From Thunnus maccoyii (lineage: Eukaryota; Chordata; Actinopteri; Scombriformes; Scombridae): DNA of 64,000 nucleotides. The notes under the pieces are model-generated. The model had not been told where the DNA came from, did not search any database, and worked only from the letters and a program-made list of their open reading frames with translations. Of the stretch, positions 23,500 to 37,300 are shown piece by piece. Position 1 is the stretch's first letter. The number at the start of each line of letters is the position of its first letter. The translations under genes and the position numbers were made by a program. Location of the stretch: positions 28,990,662 to 29,054,661 of the forward strand of contig NC_056533.1 in assembly GCF_910596095.1 (NCBI RefSeq), given 5' to 3'.

Positions 23500-24339
23500 C
23501 AAGGGGCAATAGAGGTAAATTAAATATATGCTTTATGAAATTAATGCCACTTTTATTTCATTTTCCTATTACATTTTAATAGACTGCAACCACGTGACTA
23601 ACTTGATGTGTATGTGTGTGCCTGACAGTGAATGAATTCAAGTGGATGCTTAATGGGTGGGCGGTCTGTCTGTCTTGTGTTTCTATGAGGAGACAGAGAC
23701 ATGAAACTGGACGTCTTCTCCACTGGCTGCCAAAATAAGTCAGCTGGAGTCACACCAAGCCACCAGTATATTTTCCTGGACTGGGGAGCAGAATAGACTA
23801 GAGGGCATCTAATGAACCAGAAATGACAAATCACTGATTCTCCTGCTCATTTGAAAATGTGCGTTGGTAAATTTATGCCTGGTGTGCATGTGTGTCAAAT
23901 GGACAGGAAACTAGTAGCTTAATGGACCATTTGTGGCTTATTTTCCAGATCCGATCCATCCATGCATTTTCTGTAATGGCTGCCTTCAGAAAATAAGCAG
24001 TGATATCTTTAATTATTTCAATCTCTCAGTGAATTTAAGGTATTATTCTAAGTGTTGGCAGCTGTTTGACCTTGTGAGAGAAAATTGTCGTAATGACAGT
24101 CAACAGGGAGGAACAAGCCCATATTTCCTAAAACTTTTCCCAGTTCACATGGAGATATTGTTGTCAGAAGAACTGCAAAATAATGTTTACAAGAAATCTT
24201 TAATAAAAGACAAGTGTTACACCCTTGTAGAGAAGGTTAACAAAAGATACATAATACACACAACATGTCAAAGTTGGTCTTATGTACAAACACACGAATC
24301 AAGCAAATCCCATACATAGACATACACGCATGCACGCAT

Positions 24340-24397
<58 letters not shown>

Positions 24398-24811
24398 ACA
24401 CACAAAGAAAGAGACTGATTACTACTACTGATTATCTTCCATATCCAAATATACTTAATGCATGTTTTTTGGCCATTGGTACAGTACACTTTTGCACACA
24501 AAGGGAATGACTTGGAATGCTATAATGCATACAACATGATACAGGCTGTCCCAGTGTGCAGCAATGATCCACTGAGTCGAAAGACAGTCTAAAAAAAAAT
24601 TCCCTCATTGAACCACAGCAGCAGGATGTTACAACTAGCTCCATGGAAATGGATGCAGAAGAAACAAGAAGACAAGGGGGAAAAGGGAAGAGGGGATGCG
24701 AGCGGTCAGGGTTGAGCAGGTGAAAAGGAAACAGGAGGAGGCAGGAGAGACCAGCAAGAGAAAGAGCGAGAGGAGAAAGAGCTAGAGGTGGAAGAGGTCA
24801 GATGTAAAAGG
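23500..24811 (-). other. tnfaip8l3: Probable tnfaip8l3 3' UTR, end undetermined
   Basis: Non-coding sequence below the tnfaip8l3 stop. Candidate signals on the - strand are ATTAAA near 24.20 and 24.01 kb and AATAAA near 23.55 and 23.41 kb. Which is used cannot be told from sequence alone. A 64-bp CA run lies within. Confidence 0.3.
24341..24404. repeat. CA microsatellite
   Basis: About 32 CA units with one TA interruption, the longest dinucleotide run in the window. Confidence 0.97.
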
Positions 24812-25374
24812 TTAAAGCGTTCCTTCATCCAGCAGTTTGTTGATGCCATTGCAGATCTTTCTCAGAGAGAGTCTGTACTCCTCTCCGTCCCCGTACAGCT
24901 CGGCCAGGAACTCCCCATGGGCAAAATGGTTGAAAACGTGATCGATGCGTGCATGTGAGCGCGCGGTCAGGTGTTGCTCGACCAGGGTGTGAAGCAGGTC
25001 CCTGCACTCCAGCAGGAGCTCTGACAGAATATTCCTGTCAAAGGTGTACTCCACCTCGTAGAACGACACCGCTGTCATGGCCGCCTGGTTCATCTTCTTC
25101 TTGAAGCGCTCCACCGTGTCCAGCTCGTCTGGGCTGAACTGGTGATTGCGGTAGAGGATGCCGATCTTCAGGGCGATCTTGATGACGTCCTTGATGATCT
25201 TGTGGGCCTCCTTCTTGCTCTTGGTGAACTCCCGGCTCGCTTTGTAGAGCTCGTCCAAGATCTCGCTGCTGGTGTCGTCTGTCAGCATGTTGGCCACCAC
25301 CATGGTCGCCATCTTACTCAGGATCTTCTTCTGGGCCTGCATGGCCAGGGAGCGTGAGTTAAAGCTCTCCTGAC
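24812..25374 (-). CDS. tnfaip8l3: tnfaip8l3 coding exon 2 (TIPE homology domain)
   Basis: Acceptor CTTTCAG ends at 25375; the first two bases complete Gly16. It encodes residues 16-202 with TAA at 24814-24812. The exon is more GC-rich and C/G-ending in third positions than its surroundings, as expected of a conserved gene. The antisense + strand frame at 25142-25357 is a shadow of this exon. Confidence 0.96.
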
Positions 25375-28300
25375 CTGAAAGGAGAGAAAAGAGAGAGACA
25401 GAGAAAAGCAAGGGCTTAGTCTTAAAGGTCAGAAATCTTCAGTGTATGGTGACAGTTGGATGATAATCCTACTAAAGTAACACCTGATGCACTGATAATT
25501 TAAAGCAGTGTTAATTGACATTTTTGGCTGCTTGGGGGCACTGGAAAAAGTTGTAAACACAACCATGACAAATTATCACATAACATAGTTGTTATAGTGA
25601 ACATGTTAGCAAACAGCCTATTTACACATCAAACAACAGAGCAACATTAGCATTATTTTGGAGTCACCAATATAAGTCCAATATTCACTCTCTTTTAGCT
25701 CTGTTTTGGTGTCCACCAACTCCTGACAGTAATATCTGGCTCTTTAGTTGCTCAATGCTCTACTACTGTACAGTATGCTCAGTCACTAGTCACTAAATTT
25801 GTCTGTCTGTCGTTTTGTGCTCCAAGCAGGTAAATGTACAGTGGGTTTATCCCAAATTTTTCACTGAAAACAAGGTTCATGAAAGTGGTGGGGGTGAACA
25901 AAAACAATAAAGCTACGACCCAAAAACAGAACAATGACTTGAAAGTCACTAAAACACTAGAGTTGAGGGGAAACTGAGTCAAATGACAATTCTCTGTGGG
26001 TTTATTACTATTTAAAAACAGGTGACATAGATGTTCACCATTTGTACAATGAATCTGTTGTGTGTTGAGTACATAATAAGATGAATGTTATATATTCAAC
26101 ATCTGCTTACAGGAAAAAATACCATCACTGCCAACAGCAGAATGCAAGTTGTTTATTATAAGAAGTTCTTTGTCCAGAGAAAGCTAAAGTCACGGTAATG
26201 TTCTTTAGTTGTTGCTCTCATATTCTCTGGCACCAAGCATCTCTGTACCTCTCTGTACCTTTTGGATGAATCATTATGCAAAGTTGCCCAGTTTAACATC
26301 AGCAGGAGTAGCTTTTCTTCAAATCTGATATTCTACTTTTAGGTAATTTAACAGACTGTCTATAAAAATATTTATGAAATACTGAATGTTAAGGGTTTTT
26401 TATAAACACAGCTGGAAAAAGTAGGAAATCGATTGATCTCTTTACCCATTGTAACAAAACTATGGGTGCTTCCTTTCTCCAGTGTTTACTGACATTACTT
26501 TGTCCTTGCATAAAGACCTGTGTGCTAAAAACAGGCTGATCTTAAATTTATATTTCCTACTTATTCAAAGGAATAACAGTGACTTTTTTCATTTTTCTTA
26601 TTACACAACTATCTTTTGTGTAACAAGACAGCAGGCTTTTTAATAGGATTTTAGTAAACATGAAAGCACAGTGTTGATACAAACTGCTCTTGATGATTCT
26701 GTGTTAGTGATCTGAATGAAAGCTAAATCCATCAACTCCAAACTTACACAGAGGTGACGCTGATGAAAAGCTTATTTGCCAAAAAATATATATTTGTTTT
26801 TGCTATGAGAGGACTTGTAGATTTAACAAATTACAAAAGTGACTCACTATAGAGTCTAAAAGAGTGCAGGCTGAGGAAAACCTTTTTTCAGCAGATGAAG
26901 CGCGGTGCAGCCACATTCTACAGCAGGGCGGCGTCCTTCCTGGAGCTGGCAGTGGTGTGGTGGGCTGACTATGGGAGGAATGACTATCTGCTTAGGATAA
27001 CATCAAACAGCTGTACGATAAGAACCCCTCCGCACACTGTCTCTCTACAAGTTCAGATTGATCACAGTTTTATGCCGTGTCCCACTGCTGCCACAATTTA
27101 TCATAGAGGAGAACATCAAAGGCTGAGTGTGTCCTCATACAGCGATGCCAACAGCCTAGCATGTGTCTGTGTGAATGTGAGGAGTGGGAGGACGGAGAGG
27201 GGTTTTATTTAGGTGCCACCCAGCTACAAATTACACACCAGATAACTCCTATTATGATTAAAGCCGAGGAAAGAGGCTTCACTTTTTCCTCCTGTTCCCT
27301 GTGCACATTGTCAGAGAGACAGAGAGAGAGGGGATGGGGGTGTCATTGCCCAGTGGGCTCAGCACAGAGCAGCAGATGAGCCCAAATTCAAAGCGGAACA
27401 CCTGCTTTGTTGTCATTATAATTTTATTAAAACAGACAGCTATGTGACCATGCAGTTATCTGTGTGTGTGTGTGTGTATGTGTATGATTTACATGCACGC
27501 ACGCACATTCACAAGAGATTGAATGCTGCAAAACAATTGGGAGAAACACTATCCGTGGCATTTCATGTGAATGTACAGAAGTGACATTTCATGTGTTGGT
27601 CTGAAGCAAAATGACATTTCATGCACATATAATTAGGCCAGCATGACATTTAACTGCTAATAAAGCAAATGTCTTTGTCTACAGTCATTTCCCAATACAT
27701 GTGATCTGATGAACCCTCCTACTGCTCTTTTGTACAGCTTCGTGAGGGTGTAGGTGAGACCTATTGTATGTTGAACAAAAGTCTGGTGGGTGAGTTTGAG
27801 GATGTCAAACCTGCAGAGTGAAATTGCGAGTATTGGATAGCTACTACTCATATTTAGTCATTTTTGTGTCAATAAATGAGCAAATACTATACTGTTTGGT
27901 GTCTATAAAAGACACTGACTGTCATCCATAATACACACCAACCAATTACTTTCCAAACCAATCATACTAAGTAATCAGCATGTTTTTTTTTAAAGGGGAC
28001 ATATCATATGCATTTCCAGGTCTATTTTTTATTGTGGGGCTAGAATATCTTTGCATGATTTACAGTTCAAAAAACTAATTTATCTTATACCGGCCCTTTA
28101 TGTAGCCCCTCAGTTCAGCCTCTGTCTTAAACAGGCCATTTTAGCTCCTGTCTCTTTAAGGCCCCCCTCCCACTGAGGATGCTCTGTTCTAATTGGTCAG
28201 CTCCAGGAAACAGTGGAACAAGCTGTAAGCACGACATGTGTAAATAACAGCCTTTAATAAGTTGTTGTGATGAACATTTAGAAAGCAAAAACCTTTCTGT

Positions 28301-31300
28301 TCATCTAACATCTGACATCTAACATACATTGAGCAACATTGGCGTTGATTTGGAGTCCTGTTTCTGTCCAATAATCACTCTCCTTTTAGCTGTGTTTTGG
28401 TCTCCACCAGCTCCTAGGGAATGCAACAAATAGTAAATTTGCAGGCTGTACAACCAAACAATGTGTTGGAATATGCTAAAATGCTTAGTTAGGTGATAAT
28501 AATTTGTGTATTCGTCACTACGGGCAACTCCACTCGCATCACACATAGTCATTCGATCCTTTTTAAAAAAAAAAAACGGACTAGTGCAGCTTTAAGTGAT
28601 TTTGAATGACTGATAAAAGAAAGTCATCAAAAAGTACAAGTACAATAAAAAAACATCTGCGTGTTTTTTTCAGTGGACAGAAAGTTACTGTCCTAATTTC
28701 ACCTACAACGTACTGTGGCCACAACTTATATACAGTACTGGAGTATACTACAGCAACTCTAAACAAATCTTAGACTTTCTACAGTCAACATCGGTCTGAG
28801 ACAGATGAATCTTTGTCTCCTTCCTGCAGGCTGCCGTTCAAAAACAGATCTTGAAGATATCAAATGTAAAATATGGCCTGAGCTGATGAATAGACATGTA
28901 TTTAGGCTTCGCAACAGCAATGCGTCAGTTTCAATGATATTTGAATAGCAACACCAGGATATATAACTGTGGTTTTCATTAGGCAGATCTGTGCCTCTCA
29001 TCAACAGGCTCTCTTTGTCACTGTCATTTCCTGTTTCTCTGAAGCAGCTCTTTGTTCTAGTGAGCCTCTGATATTCAGAAACCCAACTGGATAGATTTCT
29101 GAAACCCTGGCACACTGATAAAGGTGACAGCTTGCTCCATAAAGCCGGCCTTGTCAGACCAATGGCTGAGCTGGCTATTTGGATTTCTATCTCTTTGCAG
29201 TGTGTGATTAGTCGCTTTCTAAATTAATTTCTCTTCAGTGCAATTAAGTGACAAAGGTATCTCATACCTGATTGGTTCTGTCCTGTTTTTAATGCAGGGC
29301 TAAAAGTAGACTAATTATTTTTCTGCCACCTCCCACTGCACAGCCTGGAGCTGTTTCTGAAGGCCAGCAGGTGGCTATCAACTTGCCTTGACCCCTGTCT
29401 CAAGTCTGTTTTCACATCCAAGAGCGGTGAAGAATGTAAGCAAAATTGAAGGAGTGTGGAGGGAAAAAAAATACTGTGAAGAATGGACATGAGGCTATTT
29501 GACGTGTGAGTCACAGTACTGGGGAAGGAGGTGGGTGATTCAGAGTCTGGCGAGAGATTTTAGCACATACAGTAAGTGAGGGTAGATGATTATAAAGTGC
29601 ACATGGAGACACTGAGAAGTCCAAGCTCTCTCCCTCACTCACATACAGCCTGTCACCCAGCGGCTGAGATGAGTGACATGCATGAGCCAGAGTGTCAGAA
29701 TGAGTTAGAGAAAAGTCCAAGCTGTCAGGGGAGAAATGGCCAGAAACCGTCTTTCCCGTTACTTATCTCTTTCCTGCCTGCTCATTATTTCCTCTGCATC
29801 ACTTGTGCTCTAATGTTTTCACAAATTAAAGTGAGTATTTCATATGCATGTTTGACTAAGTTGCTGAAAACAAACTGGGACCAGAGATCTCTGCCGATGT
29901 AGCGCCAGACGCAGATGCCATCGGCCCATCAAAGTGGTTACATAAGAGTGTTTTGGGAGTTGGTGAAGTTTACTTTTAACATCAGGATTAGTAAGGTGCT
30001 CGCTGCTCTCGCTGTTGACTAGACAGTCTCTCTTTGTTCCGCCTGATGTTTTTAGAGTGCTGAGTCAACAGTTTCTGCTGCGTTGCATCAGAACATACAT
30101 CCAGTGTGGAACATGGAGAACAGCCAAACCTGCTCTGCTAAAGGTGGTGCGCTGCAAAAAATGTCCCTCTGTACTGATTTATTTCCATTTCAGTCACCGA
30201 CAATTATGTCAAGGAATTAGCTATTTATAGGAAATGACTGTCCAAAGTAAAATAAGTAAAACCCCTACTCCTTGCTAACAAGCTGATGTCATTGTGCATG
30301 CCCATAAATGGCCGTCTGTACCATAGCCTTTGTTGCTAAGGTGTTGTTTGTGTTGAAGTTGACATTTTGAGTAAAGAATGAGAAAAAGAAGTGAAATCAT
30401 ACTACTACTGTCCATTTACATTGCATAGGCTAACTAAACAGGACAGAGTAGGCTTATCGGACTGGGGGCCTTAAAGAGACAGGGGCTAAAACGGCCTGTT
30501 TCAGACAGAGGCTGAACTAAGGGGCTGCGTAAAGGGTCAGGAGGAATTAAATAAGGAGTTTTTTGAAGTGTAAATCATGCAAAGATATTCCAGTAGAGCC
30601 CCAGAAAATAAATATAGACTTGTAAATGTGCATAATATGCCCCCTTTAAATGTTAGTTAAATCAACAAACAGCCCATAGAGTTACAGTGTAAGGTCATAA
30701 TGGCCACACTGTACACCTGCATTATGTAATATGACTGGAAGTAACTAATCAGCCGGTAGTCAAACAGCTAATTAGTAAGCCAGTGATAGTGAAGCATGAA
30801 TGAATGTGCTGATGACAATCAGTTAATGCAAGCGTGACTTCGGTGCTCCACTTGAACTAATGCTGTGTTCCAAAAATCAATGATTTGACATAAGATCCGG
30901 TACAAAAAATGAGTAGGCTGTCTTTGGATGTTAATTGAGCTGATTTTGTCCCATTAGGAGATTTCTCATCATTTAAAAACGTCACACAAGATGAAATAGA
31001 TGAAATGACTTGTTAATCTGGACATTTTTTGCAGTGTGCCGGGCAGCTGGGCTGTGAGAAGGGATCCTGAGGCTTGTGTTGGTCTCATTCCAGAGTAATA
31101 AGAGGAATGAGCCATTAGCAGGACCAGCAGCTAACACTGACAAGGGCCGACTGGCCTTCACTGAGTCAACGCTGGAGGCACTTGTGGGCTTATCAACCGG
31201 AACACCGCAGAACACACACGTCTGACTGGGGCAACTGTGTGAGTGCATGTATATGTGTGAGTTTATGAGTGTGCGTGTGTGTGGGGGTCTTTCAGTGGCT

Positions 31301-34300
31301 GTTTTTCGTCAGTTGCTTGTCTACATGTCTCGACAGCAGAAAAAACAACTTCAAGATGAATGGAATACAGTCAGTCATCGTCACAACTTACTGTAAAGAC
31401 TGATCACTGACAGATTTACAGTGATGGTTTCTATTAATTTTAAGATGCACATATTAATAGTCATCACATATTATATCATGTATCACACGCAAATATTATT
31501 AAATAAAACTAAGATGAAGTTAAGATGATAAGAAATATCCTATAAATATGAATTCAATAAATAAAGTAAGTGGTGTTCATCAGCTGAAATGTCCCCACAT
31601 GTCAGGCTGTAAAGAGGAAGCTTGATCTGTGTATATGGGTGTGTTTACGTCCAGATATGTAAAATAGAGAATAGCATGACTGCCAGACTGTGTAATGGTA
31701 CCAAAACCTGTGCTTAATACATCAGAGATATGTCAAATCTGCAGGAGTTCATTTGACCATTTTAAGAGGGAGTAACAATACTAGCAGTTTGATATGATAT
31801 GGATAATTTGTTTTTGTTTTTTTTATTGACATTATTTTATTATTTGGGTCTGGAATAAACATTAGATGTAAAAAAAAACAAACCAAAAAACCCCCCAAAA
31901 TCCGAAACCGCAGCATGTATTTATCTAAATTAACTGATATAAATATATGAATAATGAAATACATGTACAGTGATATGTAACATGTTATATGATTTAACAT
32001 GATAATATATAACAACAAAAACATATTCATTTTCACGTATATTTGTTGAAAAATGTAAATTAAACTTAAACCACAATGATATTTAAATAACACTAAAAGC
32101 TGAAACGAACATAAAATAAATAAAATTACGGTATCTAAATATAAACAGTAATGAAAATGCAAAACAACAGTAACCCAGAAATAAAAAAAATAACCCTGCA
32201 GCTGGCTGTAATTGTCCTTTTGTACAGTTATTCAAAATTATTTCCTATTCTGGGTTCCTTTGCCGGCAGAGCTGTGAGTCATTTACTTCTGCGGTATAAC
32301 ATAATGTTTTTGCTTCAACACGGCTCAAGATCCTGACTGTATCAGGTATCAGGAACACACACACGCACACACACGCACACACACACACGCTAGAGGTTGC
32401 TAATGACAACATGCTCATGTTTTGGACTAGGTGGCACAGGTGCACAGGTTGATACTCAGTGAGGTCGGATATATATGATGAGTGTATAACAGTCACAAAG
32501 AGACAAGAAGAAGAAGAAGAAAAAGGAAAAACAATCTGTTTACCATTCTCTTGACTGTTTAGCACCTGTCACTTCTCTTCCCTCTAAACATTATCAGTGC
32601 AAACAGACAAAGCGTAAAGGCCACTGACCTGTCTCGGAGATGCAGAAAAGTGGGTGCGGTTAGGAGTGTTATCGCTGAGAGACAAACAAAAAAGCTATTG
32701 ATCTTCTATTGAAGCTTCCTTCCTTGCAACACAGTGGTAGCCGTCACTAAATTCCCTTGTTGTACATTCACTTTCCATCTGCAAACTATTTTACATTCAC
32801 AGCCAGTGATGTATTGTATAAGTGAATAGCCAATACATGTTTCTCTGGAGTGGTTACCATGCCATTCATTGCACCCTGTAAATGCTATAATGGCAATAAT
32901 TTTCCAGACGTTTTCCTTTTAAAACGTCTTTTTATAAGGGAAACAGTGCAGCGCTAATCCCATTTTGCCTCATGTGAAGAGCATTCAGTAAAAAAGTTAG
33001 GCTTCTGCAGTAGCTGTATGTATCCATATTTCATATGTTACAGTAGAAACATCCTGTATTGTAAAATCTGCCAGCTTGTGGGCTCACACTGTGGCAAGAA
33101 ATCCTGGAAAAGCCTTCAGTTATAAAGTCTGTCATCCATCAGCTCTGCCATTTCACAGCAGAGAACAACCAAAACAACATCAACAATGTATCAATACCAA
33201 GAAAATGTCAGAGAAAATGCTCTTCACCTAGGAGAACTAAACAAAGGTGACAGCTTGACTTCTATTACTTTCTCTTTGGCCTTTTTTGTTGCTTTTAGTT
33301 TCCAATAAGAGGCTTTCTCTGGCTGCATTTACAAGGCTTGAGGAAAACAATGGAGTGGGTCATTCAGCCGCGGTAAAGGGGTTTTTAATAGCCTGCAGGG
33401 TTAGTGTTAAGCAAGCCTGAGAGGCCAGTGGACTGGAGTGGGGAGCAGAGGATGGTGTGTTGTGCCAGCTGGTACCAGAGCTCGACTAGTGGGGCTGGAG
33501 GCGACGGGTATTTATTTTCCAGCGTCACTCTCTGGGCTGAGGGCTTCCGACTTGTTGATCGAGTGTGTTTGTCAGCTCACTTCTGCGATTCCACCTCCGC
33601 AAACAAACAGACACACACGCACATTGATATACAATACAGTGTTTAAAGAGTCTGTAAAGATTCATCTAGATGCAGGCCCAGTGTCGAAGAAATATCCATA
33701 AAGGCTTTTTTGTCATTTCATGTCTCTCATCCACTCACTCTGTATATAGCAAAGGCTCCATACTGGTGTATTTTTGACTCCCACTGCTTTAATCAGATGA
33801 CTCAAACATACCGCCCCTGCTCACTCTCTGTCTGTTGCAATGCATGCGTGTGAGTGTGAGTTTATATCTGAAAAGATAGATTAAAGACCGAGAAAGATGA
33901 GGCTTCAACAGAGAGAAAGACACCACGATACAGTGCGGTAAGTTGAACTGCATTATTCATGACATGCAAAATCTGACTCTGAGCCAGTTTCCAAAGGGCA
34001 CTTTGGTGCTGAAAGAGGTCATTCACCGTGCAATCAACAGCTGCTCAGGATGTAGAGGGGCATTCAGACCTTTAGGGTTAATAAATAACTTTGAATACTT
34101 TAATAGCTTTCATTTGAGTGAAGTTGGGTTGCAGAGTTTAAAGTTCATAGATGTGGATCATTTAGTATCACTGGCTGAAACTGGAATGTACAGGTTAGAG
34201 CTTACTCATGCTTTACTGGAATGAAATGGCAGAGAACACAGATACATCCTCCTCACAGCTCCCCAAGACTTGTAAAAGGCAAACTGCTAACTTTGTGTAA

Positions 34301-37300
34301 AACAACTTTATGACAAGACAAATGGATGTTATGTTTTTTTGTGCTGTTAATGGATTCTGCAGGTGTCAACTGGGGAATGTGGAGCACAAAACTACGTAGT
34401 CGCAAAAAACATGAGAGAAATAAAGATCGAGAATAAAAATATGCATCAAATGATCGTCACAAATCACAGAAATGACTTGCAAAGCAGACAGATGGGGAGT
34501 GAGGTTGTGTACAATGTTGCTAAAGTGCTTCATTAATTTTGCTCTTAAAAATGCAATAAATGGTCAGATTAAGACCTGATCTTATGAGTCACTATCTTTG
34601 TCAGAAGACTGTGAGAATTTTCTCCAGACAAGAAGATGATGAAGAGCAAATGGTTGCATTTGTTTACCCAGAAAGTGTCACTGCCAGTGCAGAAATTCAA
34701 AATAATTATTCTTAAAAGTAGAGCTTGACCAGTAAATAAGCCATATATTGGAAGGGTTATTAACTTATTGCATTTATATTGGTATCTGTGTATATATTCA
34801 ATTAATAGTATGTATGTATGATTGGGTTAATTTAGAAACACTGTGTTTATCCACAACAGAGAACCAACAAGTTTCATCTGTAAAATGTCCCACTTAATAA
34901 TGAGATCCTTATAAAAAATGTTTTATTTTTATGTTGATTGATTTTTTTGATTTTCTTTTATTTTCCTGTCATGCACACAAAGTGCCTAACCCTCATGAGT
35001 TTACAAGACACCAAAAGTACAGTTGCAGTGGTCAAACATTTCATTTCATTACAAAATTACAGATTATTATACAGCTCGGTCCTCTGGCTTCTCCTCCAAG
35101 TTTGGTAAATAAAATCTGCTGCAAAAAAGACTCCCTTCCCAGAGCACACTCAAGTTTTTTCATAATCATCCAGCCCAAAGAAATCAACATAACTGGAGGA
35201 CATTTTACTAAAAAGTACATTCCTTACGTCCTTGTAGACAGGGTAGTAAAACCTGCTGGTCTCGAGGGCTAATGGTAAGGTTCCTGAACATAACTGTGCA
35301 CATAGGGATCTTAGTTGTTTGTTTAAATGATACTTTACATAAGCTTCCACACCATAGCTATTTTTATACCATATATCAACAGACCATTTTTCTTCATATA
35401 TGAGAAACATTTTACTCCTAATCTCCTGAATATCACAAAGTAACCTCTTCTGGAAAATGAATGACAAATAGTTCAAATAAAATAAGGATTTCAACTCATT
35501 TGGCCAGGGATGACCATGAGAAATGTCACAATTAAATATCTTTTTATTGAGTCTCTGATCAGACGTCTTCACAAGTCTATTCCAAAACCGAAGCATTTTA
35601 CATTTATGTCTGATGTTTGGACGTTTCCATCATATCTCCACTAATGCCCAAAACCTGAATTAAATGTATGGACTCCCGTTGCAACTTGTATGTTCATGGA
35701 AACCACAAACACTAGAAGCATATTCAGACACAGGACACACACATGAATTATAGAGTTGTGTATAAAGATGGAATCCCAAATTACCACATTGTTTAACTTT
35801 GTTCCATACAGATCCCAGTGCTCTCCCAGCTGACTGAGCTAGAACACTGACAGCTTCGTTAAATGTCATGTGCTCGTCCAGCATCAAGCCAAGATATTTA
35901 TACTGATTAGTATATTACAGCACCAAAAACAAGTGAACTTCTCTCCAATGATTTTTGTCTAAATCATGTTATGCGTTTATGTTACCAAATCAGCTGAAAT
36001 AATGTTTTTAGACTTTTTAAACTCTCAGATATTGAAATTTAATTGATTATGTGTATCTCATATATTATAATGTATGTGGTCTAATTACATTACACAGCAT
36101 AATATGATTCAATAGTTTTATGTATGTATATTTTTGGATTATTAGTGAATTGTGTTAAAATTATGATTATATTTAGGAGCCTGCTTTCTTTTGTGCTAAA
36201 AAACAAGCCCATAATATTCCATGTATTTAGGTCAATGCTGTAAAATTGTTGAGTGTGCCTGTGTAAATCAGTAATAGGAGATTACTGATCTGCTCGTTGT
36301 GGAACAAAACAACGTCATATAATACTGAATACAACATTAACTCAGTAATTGACTGGTTTAGATAAGTTTCACATATTTGTATGGCTCTGACAGTGATTTA
36401 CAAATCTTAAAATAAGCTCTTCATTAATATTTTCCTGCCTGATGGACTTTATTTGAGATACAAGAAAGCTGGATTTAAGTAGATGAAACTTAAATCCAAA
36501 CAAGAAGAGTGCAGTCAGTAGAGTGCAGATCTCTGCCAGGTTGGTACAATCAAGATGTTGGCAAAGAAACTATGCTACGTCGTACATACACGGCCAGATA
36601 CTGGCCCCTCCAGGCTTATGCCTGGCAGAGATATTTATGTTTTTCCCTATTGGTCAGAAAAGTGACACATGTCGAGACAAGAGTCGGGAAAGACCTGGTC
36701 AAAATGGCAGCGTAGGGCATAAATAATGGATGACAATAATAGAGGAAGAGTTGTGAGGAGTGTTTCTCACTAACAGCACACTGATGTATGTTAATGTAGC
36801 TGTAATAAAGAAGCTTGATATACAGTAGGAGACAGTGTTTGGAACTACAAGTGTGTTTATCCTGCTGGGACTGGACTAAGTGTCTCTTCTGTGACTAACA
36901 GTCCAGAGAAAAGCACTTAGGAGCCTCTCTGACTCAGAGGGGACACAGGAACAGATTGCCTTTTGCCGATGTGCAGCCTTATTTAATGCTCCATCCCTCA
37001 TCTCTGTCTTTGTCTCTCTGTCTATTAGTTTTAATGGCCATGTCCCTGTAGAGCTGAAGTAGAGAAATGAGGCCGTGGCGGGAGATGTCTGATTGATTAA
37101 TGTGCCGCTGGCCTGATCGCCTGTCATAAGGAGAGGGAGAGGGAGAGAGAAAGAGAGGGAATCAGCGATTTGACCTCCACCTTTAGCTGTGCCCTTGGCT
37201 CTCATCACAGTCACTCCTTGTTATGAAGACAAGAATGAGCTGGTCCACAGAGCATGAGAAGTGGTATCCAGGACATCCTGTTGGGACACTGTGTGGACTG

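Larger units (their letters stand above)
16481..23500. other. Intergenic region between scg3 and tnfaip8l3
   Basis: No host coding exon was recognised. Contents: CRE-like sites near 17.0 kb, repeat family C copy 2 (18.28-18.56 kb), a Tc1-type remnant (19.25-19.95 kb), a second Tc1 fragment (21.49-21.74 kb), and a 39-bp GT microsatellite at 23345. In human this interval would contain DMXL2 and GLDN; neither is present. Confidence 0.6.

Noticed and set aside
24265..24510. Frames of repeated His-Thr or Cys-Val
   Set aside because: Translations of the CA/GT microsatellite.
25142..25357. 71-codon + strand frame
   Set aside because: Antisense shadow of tnfaip8l3 exon 2, whose - strand reading is strongly conserved.
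26895..27379. Overlapping 105- and 72-codon + strand frames
   Set aside because: No recognisable domain, no splice context, and they lie in the tnfaip8l3 intron; probably chance.
35150..35596. 148-codon - strand open frame that looked like a host gene
   Set aside because: Its sequence is the C-terminal part of a LINE polymerase protein, continued in another frame at 35660-35915.
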